From Salibaculum sp031581025 (lineage in GTDB: Bacteria; Pseudomonadota; Alphaproteobacteria; Rhodobacterales; Rhodobacteraceae), in NCBI RefSeq assembly GCF_031581025.1, contig NZ_JAVLCA010000038.1: DNA of 25,304 nt. One strand, written 5' to 3'. Below the pieces are notes generated by a model. That model saw only the letters and a list, made by a program, of their open reading frames with translations. It searched no databases and was not told the origin of the DNA. Positions 16,239 through 25,108 of this stretch are shown piece after piece. Within the stretch, counting starts at the first letter, position 1; every line of letters begins with the position of its first letter. Position numbers and translations under genes: made by a program.

Positions 16239-16895
16239 TTAGCGCCCCGCCGCGCGGCCTTCAAGCATGTGGCGGCGGTATATCTCGATCATCCAGCCCA
16301 GCATCACGGCATTGAGAAGATGCCAGAACAGATGCGTGCCCACGGGGAAGGCCGCGCAGAGCGTTTCGTCCAGGCTGCGGGCGGTGATGGACAGCGACAA
16401 GAGCGCCGCGCCCACCGCGAAGCCACGCACCAGCGCCGGGAACCGGTGGCGCAAAACGATGCCGTAGATCACCAACAGGATCGGCACCGTCCAGTAGAAG
16501 GACGACACTCCGAAGAAGGGCACGTCGCGCAGCAACACGGTGACCCCGGCCGCGTAGGGCAGGAACCCGGCCGTGGCCAGCCCCGCCGCCCAGCCGGGCC
16601 AGGCCAGCACGTCGCGGTGCACCGCGAAGAGGTAGAGCAGGATGAACCCGAGGATCGGCAGCGTATCGGCCAGGGCCGCCCAGCCCGTGGCCAGCGTGTG
16701 GAACAGGAAACTGCCGATCCCGATGGCGAAGAGCACCGCCGCCAGCGCGCGGGCCATGGGCACCCCGGCGCTGCGCCGCCACAGGACCACCGCGGCCACG
16801 AGGAAGGCAAGGTTCGTGAGCGCGTTCACCGGTTCGGCCCAGAAGCTGAAATCCATCCGCTCGCAATAGCCGTCGATCTGCTCGGTCAGGTCCAT
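16239..16895 (-). CDS. Ceramidase-like (CREST superfamily) membrane hydrolase
   Basis: 218 residues with about seven hydrophobic segments. CREST/alkaline-ceramidase motifs appear in order: CERMDFSFWAEPVNALTNLA (Glu/Asn), GSFLFHTLATGWAALADTLP (His...Asp) and GTHLFWHLLNAVMLGW (two His). In the family these His and Asp residues bind zinc and hydrolyse amide bonds in lipids. The natural substrate in a Rhodobacteraceae-like host is unknown. ATG 16895 has GGGA 8 bases upstream; ATG 16904 has no usable site. It is divergent from the metallo-hydrolase at 16970 and upstream of gatC. Confidence 0.85.
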   Translation of the reverse strand: MDLTEQIDGYCERMDFSFWAEPVNALTNLAFLVAAVVLWRRSAGVPMARALAAVLFAIGIGSFLFHTLATGWAALADTLPILGFILLYLFAVHRDVLAWPGWAAGLATAGFLPYAAGVTVLLRDVPFFGVSSFYWTVPILLVIYGIVLRHRFPALVRGFAVGAALLSLSITARSLDETLCAAFPVGTHLFWHLLNAVMLGWMIEIYRRHMLEGRAAGR

Positions 16896-16969
16896 GGGCT
16901 GCATCCCGCTGTGGTCACATCGCCCTGTCGTGTTATCCTGCCCGCCACACCGAACCAAGGGAGCGCGAC

Positions 16970-17668
16970 ATGAAGATCATCTGGTTGGGCCATAGCGGCT
17001 TTCGCATCGAGATCGGCGGCAAGGTCCTGCTGATCGACCCCTGGCTGGCGGGCAATCCCGCCTTTCCCGAGGATCGGGCGGCAGAGGCAACCGCGGGGGC
17101 GACGCATATCTGCCTGACCCACGGCCATGGCGACCATGCCTCGACCACGCTGGCGATCGCGCGGGAGCGCGGCATTCCGGTGCTCTGCATCCACGAGATC
17201 GCGCAGCTCTGGGCCGAAGAAGACGGGGTCGAGGTCATGGGTTTCGGCAAGGGCGGCACGCTGGACCTTGATGGCGTCAGCGTCACCATGACCCACGCCG
17301 TGCATTCCTCGTCCTTCGATTTCACCGGGACGGGGCTGCACTACGCGGGCGAGCCGGCCGGGTTCATCATCCGCGGCGAGGGGCATTGCCTCTACGTCAG
17401 CGGCGACACCGACGTCATGGCCGACATGGAGGTGATCGCCGACCGCTATGCGCCGGACATCGGCATCCTCTGCGCGGGCGGGCATTTCACGATGGACATG
17501 GAGGGCGCAGCCTATGCCGCCAACCGCTACTTCGACTTCAAGGCGGTCATTCCCTGCCACTACAAGACCTTCCCGCTGCTGGCGCAGGACGCCGAACCGC
17601 TGGGCGCACGCCTGCCCGTGGGCACAAGGCTGATCGAACCCGAGGTTCTGGAGCCGATCAGCCTCTGA
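16970..17668 (+). CDS. Metal-dependent hydrolase, UPF0173 (metallo-beta-lactamase fold)
   Basis: 232 residues, cytoplasmic. Metal site motif THGHGDH (His51, His53, Asp55, His56), with MTHAVHSS, LYVSGDTDVMADM and IPCHYKTFP further on, giving a complete MBL-fold ligand set. The N-terminus MKIIWLGHSGFRIEIGG is typical of UPF0173. The substrate is not established. AGGGAG lies 6 bases before ATG. Upstream, TGGTCA - 16 bases - TATCCT (16911-16938) is a possible weak promoter in the 74-base divergent gap with the ceramidase-like gene. Confidence 0.92.
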   Translation: MKIIWLGHSGFRIEIGGKVLLIDPWLAGNPAFPEDRAAEATAGATHICLTHGHGDHASTTLAIARERGIPVLCIHEIAQLWAEEDGVEVMGFGKGGTLDLDGVSVTMTHAVHSSSFDFTGTGLHYAGEPAGFIIRGEGHCLYVSGDTDVMADMEVIADRYAPDIGILCAGGHFTMDMEGAAYAANRYFDFKAVIPCHYKTFPLLAQDAEPLGARLPVGTRLIEPEVLEPISL

Positions 17669-17691
17669 GCGCGACGCAGCGTCGACGCGCC

Positions 17692-17719
17692 GCGACGCGT
17701 TTTCATCAAAACGCGTCGC
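17692..17719. terminator. Bidirectional hairpin between the UPF0173 gene and tadA
   Basis: Perfect 12-bp inverted repeat GCGACGCGTTTT-CATC-AAAACGCGTCGC in the convergent gap. It contains the tadA stop codon (17706-17708) and starts 24 bases after the other gene's stop. There is no free T tract, but T4/A4 close the stem, so either strand could be stopped or protected here. Confidence 0.6.
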
Positions 17720-18167
17720 CGCCCCGGCGGTCTGCGAAGAAGGCCTTGAGCAACTGCCCGGCCGCCTCGGCGCCGATGCCGTCGTAGACCTCGGGGGCGT
17801 GGTGGCATTGCGGATGGTCGAAAACCCGCGCGCCCTGCGCCACGCCGCCGGATTTCGGATCGGCCGCGCCGTAGTAGAGCCGCGCGATCCGGGCAAAGGA
17901 TATCGCTGCCGCGCACATCGGGCAGGGTTCCAGCGTCACGTAGAGGTCATGGCCGCTCAGGCGCTCCTGCCCCAGCGCGGCGCAGGCAGCGCGGATCGCC
18001 AGCACCTCAGCATGGGCGGTGGGGTCGTTGAGTTCTCGCGTCCGGTTGCCCGCCCGGGCCAGTACCTGGCCGTCGCGCACCACCACGGCCCCCACCGGCA
18101 CCTCGCCGCGGGTGGCGGCGGCGCGGGCCTCGTCCAGGGCGGCATCCATGTGGCTGCGAAAGGGCAT
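17706..18167 (-). CDS. tadA: tRNA-specific adenosine deaminase TadA
   Basis: Deaminates A34 to inosine in tRNA-Arg(ACG), letting one tRNA read CGU/C/A. 153 residues with the zinc and catalytic motif HAEVLAIRAA (His52, Glu54) and LEPCPMCAAAI (Cys82, Cys85). The N-terminal GEVPVGAVVVRDGQVLA and RLYYGAADPKSGGV are also typical. ATG 18167 gives the usual MxFRSHM start of relatives, although AAGGG is only 2 bases away; ATG 18149 is the alternative. Its last codons form one arm of the terminator-like hairpin. It is divergent from rluB. Confidence 0.95.
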   Translation of the reverse strand: MPFRSHMDAALDEARAAATRGEVPVGAVVVRDGQVLARAGNRTRELNDPTAHAEVLAIRAACAALGQERLSGHDLYVTLEPCPMCAAAISFARIARLYYGAADPKSGGVAQGARVFDHPQCHHAPEVYDGIGAEAAGQLLKAFFADRRGGDAF

Positions 18168-18193
18168 GACCCTTGATCGGGCGGCTGTCCGGG

Positions 18194-18232
18194 CTTGGCA
18201 AGGGCGGGAGATGAGTTTTTTGCCAAGATGAA
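18194..18232 (+). repeat. Fragment of the REP-like intergenic motif with an inverted repeat, tadA-rluB gap
   Basis: CTTGGCAA (18194-18201) and TTGCCAAG (18220-18227) form an 8-bp inverted repeat. The right part, GGGAGATGAGTTTTTTGCCA followed by AGATGAAG, resembles the tail (GGTATTT.., CCAGAAGAA) of the pair at 8596-8761, without the two hairpins. It occupies the divergent control region, so it could instead be an operator. Confidence 0.35.
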
Positions 18233-18279
18233 GCCGGCAGCGATTGCCTGACGCGCAACGGACCACTAAGCCCTCGATC

Positions 18280-19086
18280 ATGTCCAAGCCCGTTTCCCCG
18301 TCCGGCGACCGGATCGCCAAGGTTCTCGCCCGCGCCGGGGTCGCCTCGCGCCGCGAGGCCGAGCGCATGATCGCGGCGGGCCGCGTCGCGGTGAACGGCA
18401 AGCGGATCGACAGCCCGGCCCTGAACGTGACGGACGGGGACAGCATCACGGTGGACGGCAAACCCATTGCGGCGGCCGAGCCACCGCGCGTCTGGCTCTA
18501 TCACAAGCCTGCCGGTCTGGTGACCAGCGCGCGCGACGACAAGGGCCGCGAGACGGTCTTCGACGGCCTGCCCGAGGACCTGCCGCGGGTGATGAGCGTC
18601 GGCCGGCTTGACCTGAGTTCCGAAGGGCTGCTGCTGCTGACCAATGACGGCGAGATCAAGCGCCGCATGGAACTGCCCAGCACCGGCTGGCAACGCCGCT
18701 ACCGTGTGCGGGTCAAGGGCTCGCCCGAAGAGGCCGCGCTGGAGCGGTTGCGCGCGGGCATCACCGTCGACGGCCTGCGCTATCAGCCCATGACGATCAC
18801 ACTCGACCGCAACCAGGGTGCCAATGCCTGGCTGACCGTCTCGATCCGCGAGGGCAAGAACCGCGAGATTCGCCGCGCCATGGAGGCCATCGGCCTGACC
18901 GTGAACCGGCTGATCCGGGTCAGCTACGGGCCCTTCCAGCTGGGCAACCTCAAGCCCGGCGCGGTCGAGGAACTGCGCTCGCGCGTGGTGCGCGACCAGC
19001 TGGGGCTGGACGCCGGCAAAAAACCGCAAGGCCCCGGCAAACCCACGGTCAGACGCAGCCGGGCGGGGAAATCCCGACCCGATTGA
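18280..19086 (+). CDS. rluB: Ribosomal large subunit pseudouridine synthase, RluB type
   Basis: 268 residues. The S4 RNA-binding domain is at about 10-56 (RIAKVLARAGVASRREAERM). The catalytic domain carries MSVGRLDLSSEGLLLLTNDG, where Asp111 is the nucleophile, and the RsuA/RluB-type ending EGKNREIRRAMEAIGLTVNR, LIRVSYGPFQLG. It makes pseudouridine in 23S rRNA (position 2605 in E. coli for RluB). A basic C-terminal tail is present. ATG 18280 is preferred over the in-frame TTG at 18244, though no clear ribosome site is seen. First gene of a five-gene run on the plus strand. RluE/RsuA identity cannot be fully excluded. Confidence 0.9.
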   Translation: MSKPVSPSGDRIAKVLARAGVASRREAERMIAAGRVAVNGKRIDSPALNVTDGDSITVDGKPIAAAEPPRVWLYHKPAGLVTSARDDKGRETVFDGLPEDLPRVMSVGRLDLSSEGLLLLTNDGEIKRRMELPSTGWQRRYRVRVKGSPEEAALERLRAGITVDGLRYQPMTITLDRNQGANAWLTVSIREGKNREIRRAMEAIGLTVNRLIRVSYGPFQLGNLKPGAVEELRSRVVRDQLGLDAGKKPQGPGKPTVRRSRAGKSRPD

Positions 19087-19187
19087 CCCTTGCCGGGCCG
19101 GGCGGGCCGTGCATCCTTGCACGCAGGCCCCCTCGTAACCGGCCGTTCGGTCGCCTATCTTGGCAAGGGTTCGACACGTGGAGCATG

Positions 19188-19391
19188 ATGGCACGACTCA
19201 TCCTCATTCTGGCCGTGGCGGCGGCTGTCTTGCTGGTCGCGGGGATCGCCGGGCACCTGCTGGCCGCGCCCGCTCGGGGGGCCGCGCGGCGCGAGGGCGA
19301 CGGCCTGCCTGACACCCTGAGCACCGTGGCCTATGCCCTGTTGATCCTGTTGATGTTCGGGGTCGTCACCGGCTGGCTCGGGGGGCTGTGA
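19188..19391 (+). CDS. Small two-helix membrane protein of unknown function
   Basis: 67 residues: helix 1 MARLILILAVAAAVLLVAGI, a short basic and polar linker, and helix 2 TVAYALLILLMFGVVTGWLG. GGAG lies 4 bases before ATG 19188 (the ATG at 19185 is too close). The stop overlaps the GTG start of the XpaC-like gene (GTGA), which is good evidence that it is translated and works with that operon. I recognise no family. Confidence 0.75.
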   Translation: MARLILILAVAAAVLLVAGIAGHLLAAPARGAARREGDGLPDTLSTVAYALLILLMFGVVTGWLGGL

Positions 19392-20245
19392 CGATGGCCG
19401 GCGGACCGCATGGCGGCGGGTCCGGCCCCGGCGCGGCTCTGGACGCCGGGCGGCGGGTCGATGCGGCCGGGGCGCGGGCCAACCTGCTGTTCGTGCCGGG
19501 CGGCGTGCTGGCCTTTACCGCGCTCGACGAGGGGGCGACGGGGCTTGTGCTGGGCCTGGCCGGGGCGGCCGCGCTGACGCTGGCGGCTTGGCTGACCCGC
19601 GAGGGGCTGCGCGCCCAGGCCGCCTATGACGCGCGCCGCCTTGTGCGACGGCCCGCCCTGCCGCGCAAGATCCTCGGTGCGGTCCTGACGGGCGCAGGGA
19701 TCGGCATCGCCGCCTTTGCCAATGGCGATGGGCTGGTGGCTTGCGGGCTTTTCGCCCTGGCCGCCAGCGGGCTGCACCTGGCCGCCTTCGGCCCGGACCC
19801 GCTGCGCGACAAGCGGGTCGCGGGGGTCGACGGGGTCCAGCAGGATCGCGTGGCCCGCGTGGTCGACGAGGCCGAGGCCTATCTGCAGGCCATGCGCGCC
19901 CATGTGGCCCGTCTGGGGGATCGCCGTCTGGAGGGGCGCGTGATGCAGTTCCAGGCCACCGCGCGGCGCATGATCCGTACCGTCGAGCAGGACCCCCGCG
20001 ACCTGGCCACCGCGCGCAAGTTCCTGGGCGTCTACCTGATGGGCGCGCGCGACGCGACGGCCAAGTTCGCCGCGCATTATGCCCGCACCGGCGATGCCGC
20101 GGCCCGCGCCGATTTCGAGGCGCTTCTGGCCGACCTGGAAGAGAATTTCGCCGCCAGGACAGAAAAGATGCTGCTGGACGATCGCAGCGACATGGAGGTT
20201 GAGATCAAGGTGCTGCGCGATCGTTTGCAGCGTGAGGGGCTGTGA
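19388..20245 (+). CDS. XpaC-like 5-bromo-4-chloroindolyl phosphate hydrolysis protein
   Basis: 285 residues. About four hydrophobic segments lie in residues 32-70 and 92-135, followed by a long cytoplasmic helical domain. The C-terminal block KFLGVYLMGARDATAKFAAH through DLEENFAARTEKMLLDDRSD and IKVLRDRLQREGL is the recognisable XpaC family core. The family was named for a phosphatase-like phenotype in Bacillus; the molecular function is not settled. Start GTG 19388 overlaps the previous stop; ATG 19394 is a near alternative. It is followed by telA, the same pairing as xpaC-yaaN in Bacillus subtilis. Confidence 0.85.
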   Translation: MTMAGGPHGGGSGPGAALDAGRRVDAAGARANLLFVPGGVLAFTALDEGATGLVLGLAGAAALTLAAWLTREGLRAQAAYDARRLVRRPALPRKILGAVLTGAGIGIAAFANGDGLVACGLFALAASGLHLAAFGPDPLRDKRVAGVDGVQQDRVARVVDEAEAYLQAMRAHVARLGDRRLEGRVMQFQATARRMIRTVEQDPRDLATARKFLGVYLMGARDATAKFAAHYARTGDAAARADFEALLADLEENFAARTEKMLLDDRSDMEVEIKVLRDRLQREGL

Positions 20246-20272
20246 GGCCCGTTTCCGATGGGGAGTGTTGAA

Positions 20273-21466
20273 ATGTCGAAAAGATCAACCGAGACCGTGC
20301 AGAAGGCCGAGGCCGCTCGGGCCGAGGTCGAGAAGGTGTCCGCCACCGTCCTGCCCGAGCCCGACGCCGGGATTGTCTCCGCTGAGACGGCCGACGCCCC
20401 CACCGCCGAGGCGATCAACCGCCGCATGGCCGAACTGGACCTGTCCGACACCAACTCGATCATCTCCTTCGGGGCGGCCACCCAGGCGGAGTTGCAACAG
20501 ATCGCGCAGTCCATGCTGCAGGGCGTGCGCAACAAGGATATCGGCCCGGCGGGCGACAGCCTGCGCCGGATCGTCACGGCGATCCGCGGCTTCGATACCA
20601 GCGAACTGGACCTGAGCCGCGACCGGTCCTGGTGGGAAAGGCTGCTGGGCCGCGCGACCCCGGCGGCGAAATTCGCGGCCCGCTTCGAGCAGGTGCAGGG
20701 CCAGATCGACCGTGTGACCGACGACCTTCTCAAGCACGAACACGTCCTTCTCAAGGATATCGAAAGCCTGGATCGGCTCTACGAAAAGACGCTGACGTTT
20801 TACGACGAGCTGGCGCTCTACATCGCCGCCGCCGAGGCCAGGCTGAAAGAGCTGGACGAGACAACGATCCCCGCCAAGGAAAACGAGGTCGAGTCCGCCG
20901 CCGAGGACGCGGTCACCCTCAAGGCTCAGGAGCTGCGCGACCTGCGCGGCGCCCGCGACGACCTGGAGCGCCGGGTGCACGACCTCAGGCTGACGCGGCA
21001 GGTGACCATGCAGGCGTTGCCCTCGATCCGGCTGGTGCAGGAAAACGACAAGGCGCTGGTCACGCGGATCAACGCGACGCTCATCAACACCGTGCCGCTG
21101 TGGGAAACCCAGCTGGCCCAGGCCGTGACAATCCAGAACGCCGCCGACGCCGCCGGGGCTGTGCGCGACGCCAACGACCTGACCAACGCGTTGCTGACCG
21201 CCAACGCGGAAAACCTGCGCAGCGCCAATAAGACCATCCGCGAGGAAATGGAGCGCGGCGTTTTCGACATCACGGCCGTCAAGCAGGCCAACGCCGAGTT
21301 GATCGGCACCATCGAGGACAGCCTGCAGATCGCCGAGGACGGCAAGCAGCGCCGCGCCGCGGCTGAGACGGAGCTTGCGACCATGGAAACCGAGTTGAAA
21401 TCCGCCCTCACCGCCGCCCGCGCGGGGGGGCGAGCATCGGGCGACACGCCCGCGGCCGGGGGCTGA
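20273..21466 (+). CDS. TelA-family toxic anion resistance protein
   Basis: 397 residues, soluble and rich in long helices. The TelA core is visible from about 45 on: IISFGAATQAELQQIAQSML, then GFDTSELDLSRDRSWWERLL, the linker LLKHEHVLLKDIESLDRLYE and QALPSIRLVQENDKALVTRI, ending NTVPLWETQLAQAVTIQNA. Members are linked to tellurite and other toxic-anion or antimicrobial tolerance; the mechanism is unclear. GGGGAG lies 7 bases before ATG 20273, which I prefer over ATG 20258. It is placed 27 bases after the XpaC-like gene and 4 bases before the next start. Confidence 0.92.
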   Translation: MSKRSTETVQKAEAARAEVEKVSATVLPEPDAGIVSAETADAPTAEAINRRMAELDLSDTNSIISFGAATQAELQQIAQSMLQGVRNKDIGPAGDSLRRIVTAIRGFDTSELDLSRDRSWWERLLGRATPAAKFAARFEQVQGQIDRVTDDLLKHEHVLLKDIESLDRLYEKTLTFYDELALYIAAAEARLKELDETTIPAKENEVESAAEDAVTLKAQELRDLRGARDDLERRVHDLRLTRQVTMQALPSIRLVQENDKALVTRINATLINTVPLWETQLAQAVTIQNAADAAGAVRDANDLTNALLTANAENLRSANKTIREEMERGVFDITAVKQANAELIGTIEDSLQIAEDGKQRRAAAETELATMETELKSALTAARAGGRASGDTPAAGG

Positions 21467-21470
21467 TCCG

Positions 21471-22418
21471 GTGCGCGCGGTCGCAAAGGCCTTGGTGGCG
21501 GGTTGCCTGGGCCTGCTGCTGGCGGGTTGCGACGACCGGGTCGCCGCCCCCGACGACGCGCCCGCCACCCCGCCAGAGGCGCGCCCCGAGGCCCCCGAGA
21601 CGCCCGCACTGTCGCCCGAAAGCCGCGCCCTGCGCCGCTATTACCGGCGCGTGCAGGACGATCTGGACGCGCAGGGCCTGCTGCGCACCGACGGCGGCGG
21701 GCCGGATACCCCCTTCACCGACAGCATGCTGGCGCGCAACTTCGTGCGCATCGCGCTGTTCAACGAATACCTCGACACCGGCGGCAGGCTGCGCGCCCAG
21801 GCCAACGTCAGCCGCCTGCGCCGCTGGGAGCAGCCCGTGCGCATGTCCGTGGAATTCGGCGACACCATCCCGCAGGCCCAGCGCCGGGACGACCGCGCCA
21901 CCATTGGCGACTACGTCGCCCGGCTGTCGCGGGTTTCGGGGTTGCGAATCTCGCTGACCGACAGCGACCCGAACTTCCATGTCCTGATCCTCAACGAGGA
22001 CGACAGGGATGCGGACGCCACCCGCCTGCGCGCCCTCATGCCGGGCCTGTCCGGGGCCACCCTGCGCGCCGTTACCGACCCGCCGCGCGAGACCTTCTGC
22101 CTGGTGCTGGCCAGTTCCGCCCGCGGCGGGCCGGGCTACGACCGGGCGGTGGCGCTTATTCGCGGCGAACACCCCGACCTGATGCGCCGCGCCTGCATTC
22201 ACGAGGAAATCGCCCAGGGGCTGGGGTTGGCCAACGACAGCCCCCGGGCGCGCCCCTCGATCTTCAACGATGACGAGGAATTCGCCCTGCTGACCCGCCA
22301 CGACGAGTTGCTGCTGCGGATGCTCTACGACGACAGGTTTCACGCCGGGATGACGGCGGCCGAAGCTGCCCCCATCGCCCGCGACATCGCGCGCGAGATC
22401 ATGGGCGGGCGGTCCTGA
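21471..22418 (+). CDS. DUF2927-type lipoprotein with a degenerate metzincin-like motif
   Basis: 315 residues. Start GTG 21471 has GGGGG about 8 bases upstream, formed by the end of telA. The signal peptide has lipobox LLAGC (Cys20), then a Pro/Ala-rich linker to about 55. The rest is a folded domain I assign to DUF2927 by its ending HEEIAQGLGLANDSP, SIFNDDEEFALLTRHDELLL, RMLYDDRF. Residues 245-255 (EEIAQGLGLAN) line up with the metzincin HExxHxxGxxH pattern with Glu, Gln and Asn in place of the three His. It is therefore probably a non-catalytic binding domain. Last gene of the rluB-to-DUF2927 run. Confidence 0.82.
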   Translation: MRAVAKALVAGCLGLLLAGCDDRVAAPDDAPATPPEARPEAPETPALSPESRALRRYYRRVQDDLDAQGLLRTDGGGPDTPFTDSMLARNFVRIALFNEYLDTGGRLRAQANVSRLRRWEQPVRMSVEFGDTIPQAQRRDDRATIGDYVARLSRVSGLRISLTDSDPNFHVLILNEDDRDADATRLRALMPGLSGATLRAVTDPPRETFCLVLASSARGGPGYDRAVALIRGEHPDLMRRACIHEEIAQGLGLANDSPRARPSIFNDDEEFALLTRHDELLLRMLYDDRFHAGMTAAEAAPIARDIAREIMGGRS

Positions 22419-22552
22419 TGCGGCCCCGGCGACGCGCCATTGCATCCCGCCGGCGCGCGGGCCTAAACTGTGCCTTGACCGGCCCCGGGCCAGACCGGGG
22501 CGGGACAAGGTGCCCCCGAAACCGGCCCGCCACCAGACAGGAGCCCGCGCGC

Positions 22553-22675
22553 ATGACCGACCTTTCCACGGGCAACCACCTGTTCTATGGCGACAAACTG
22601 GACGTGCTGCGCGCCATGCCGGACGGCTTCGTCGATCTGGTCTACCTCGACCCGCCGTTCAATTCCAATGCCTGA
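22553..22675 (+). pseudogene. N-terminal stub of a site-specific DNA methyltransferase
   Basis: ATG 22553, with CAGGAG 9 bases upstream, encodes 40 residues. These read TGNHLFYGDKLDVLRAMPDG then FVDLVYLDPPFNSNA and stop at TGA. GDKLDVLR and DPPFNSN are the opening motifs of amino-methyltransferases (DPPF is the catalytic motif IV, placed near the N-terminus in the beta-type order). Nothing downstream in any frame continues the enzyme, so motif X/I and the target-recognition region are lost. The remnant keeps a good ribosome site, so a short peptide could still be made. It lies between the DUF2927 gene and the repeat region. Confidence 0.75.
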
Positions 22676-22799
22676 GGCTACGTGCGGGGCGAGGGCGTGA
22701 GTGGCTGCTTTGCGCAGGGAGGGGGGGCTGCAAATTCATAGCTGTTTCCCGATGCCCCCTATGCAGGGTCAGAGCTGTCATCGACCCCCTTATCCGCGC

Positions 22800-22960
22800 G
22801 AATAGCGCCGAAGGCGCCGCGCGATCGCCAGACCGCCCCCCGGGCTGGCGATTTGGTGGGGCTTGGCACCCCGTTCGGATGTTTTGCGGATTTGGTCGGA
22901 TAAAGTGCCTCGCTCAAAGGGCCGATCGCCATCCCGCGGGCTGGCCATCGCGCGACTTGC
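22800..22960 (+). repeat. Palindrome-rich repeat unit, copy A
   Basis: Order of parts: small hairpin GCGCC-GAA-GGCGC, palindrome P1 ATCGCCAG...CTGGCGAT (22824-22852), the segment GCGGATTTGG.CGGATAAAGTGC, palindrome P2 GATCGCCA...TGGCCATC (from 22924), and GCGCGACTTGC. Copy B repeats this order. Confidence 0.75.
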
Positions 22961-23012
22961 TCTCAATATCCGCCCTGGGCTGGCTGCCGTCATTCACTGT
23001 CGCCCGGGGCCG

Positions 23013-23175
23013 GAATGGCACCGCAGGTGCCCGGCCCCTCGCCAGACCGCCCGCACGGGCTGGCGATTTGGGGGGGTGGGCGCGCCGATCCACGCTCTTG
23101 CGGATTTGGCAGGGATAAAGTGCGCGGCTCGGCGGGCTGATCGCCACCCCGCGGTCTGGCCGTCGCGCGGCTTGC
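23013..23175 (+). repeat. Palindrome-rich repeat unit, copy B
   Basis: Same order as copy A. The small hairpin is GGCACC-GCA-GGTGCC (both arms changed, pairing kept). P1 is TCGCCAG...CTGGCGA, P2 is GATCGCCA...TGGCCGTC, and the link is GCGGATTTGGCAGGGATAAA. The last 130 bases are roughly three-quarters identical to copy A by eye. Confidence 0.75.
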
Positions 23176-23289
23176 GTTGTCCGGCCCGGTGCTGACACCC
23201 CTGCTTGCCGTATCCCCATAAGGGTCACAGTACAGCCCCGGCGCCCGCACCGTCCGCGCGCGCCATGCCCCATTGCCAAAGCCCGCAAA

Positions 23290-23305
23290 CCCCGACATAT
23301 CGGGG
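23290..23305 (+). promoter_or_regulatory. Hairpin covering the lepA ribosome binding site
   Basis: CCCCGA-CATA-TCGGGG is a perfect 6-bp stem ending 3 bases before the lepA ATG. The only purine-rich ribosome site (GGGG, 23302-23305) is in its 3' arm, so the fold would hide it. Confidence 0.5.
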
Positions 23306-23308
23306 CAC

Positions 23309-25108
<1,800 letters not shown>

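Larger units (their letters stand above)
22676..23308. other. 633-base non-coding stretch between the methyltransferase stub and lepA
   Basis: It contains two divergent copies of a palindrome-rich unit (22800-22960 and 23013-23175) and a hairpin at the lepA ribosome site. No credible gene is seen: open frames exist on both strands, but the two repeat copies are 213-215 bases apart, not a multiple of three, so the similar peptides they encode fall in different frames. CTGACA at 23192 is a possible -35 for lepA without a clear -10. Confidence 0.7.

Noticed and set aside
22800..23175. Possible CRISPR array from the regular palindromes
   Set aside because: Only four imperfect palindromes with related, not unique, sequence between them; spacing of about 100 bases and variable units do not fit a CRISPR.
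22510..23288. Several 60-200 residue frames through the repeat region, with similar peptides from each repeat copy (e.g. GIKCAARRADRHPAVWPS)
   Set aside because: The similar peptides lie in different frames because the period is not a multiple of three, and the conserved features are palindromes; this is non-coding.
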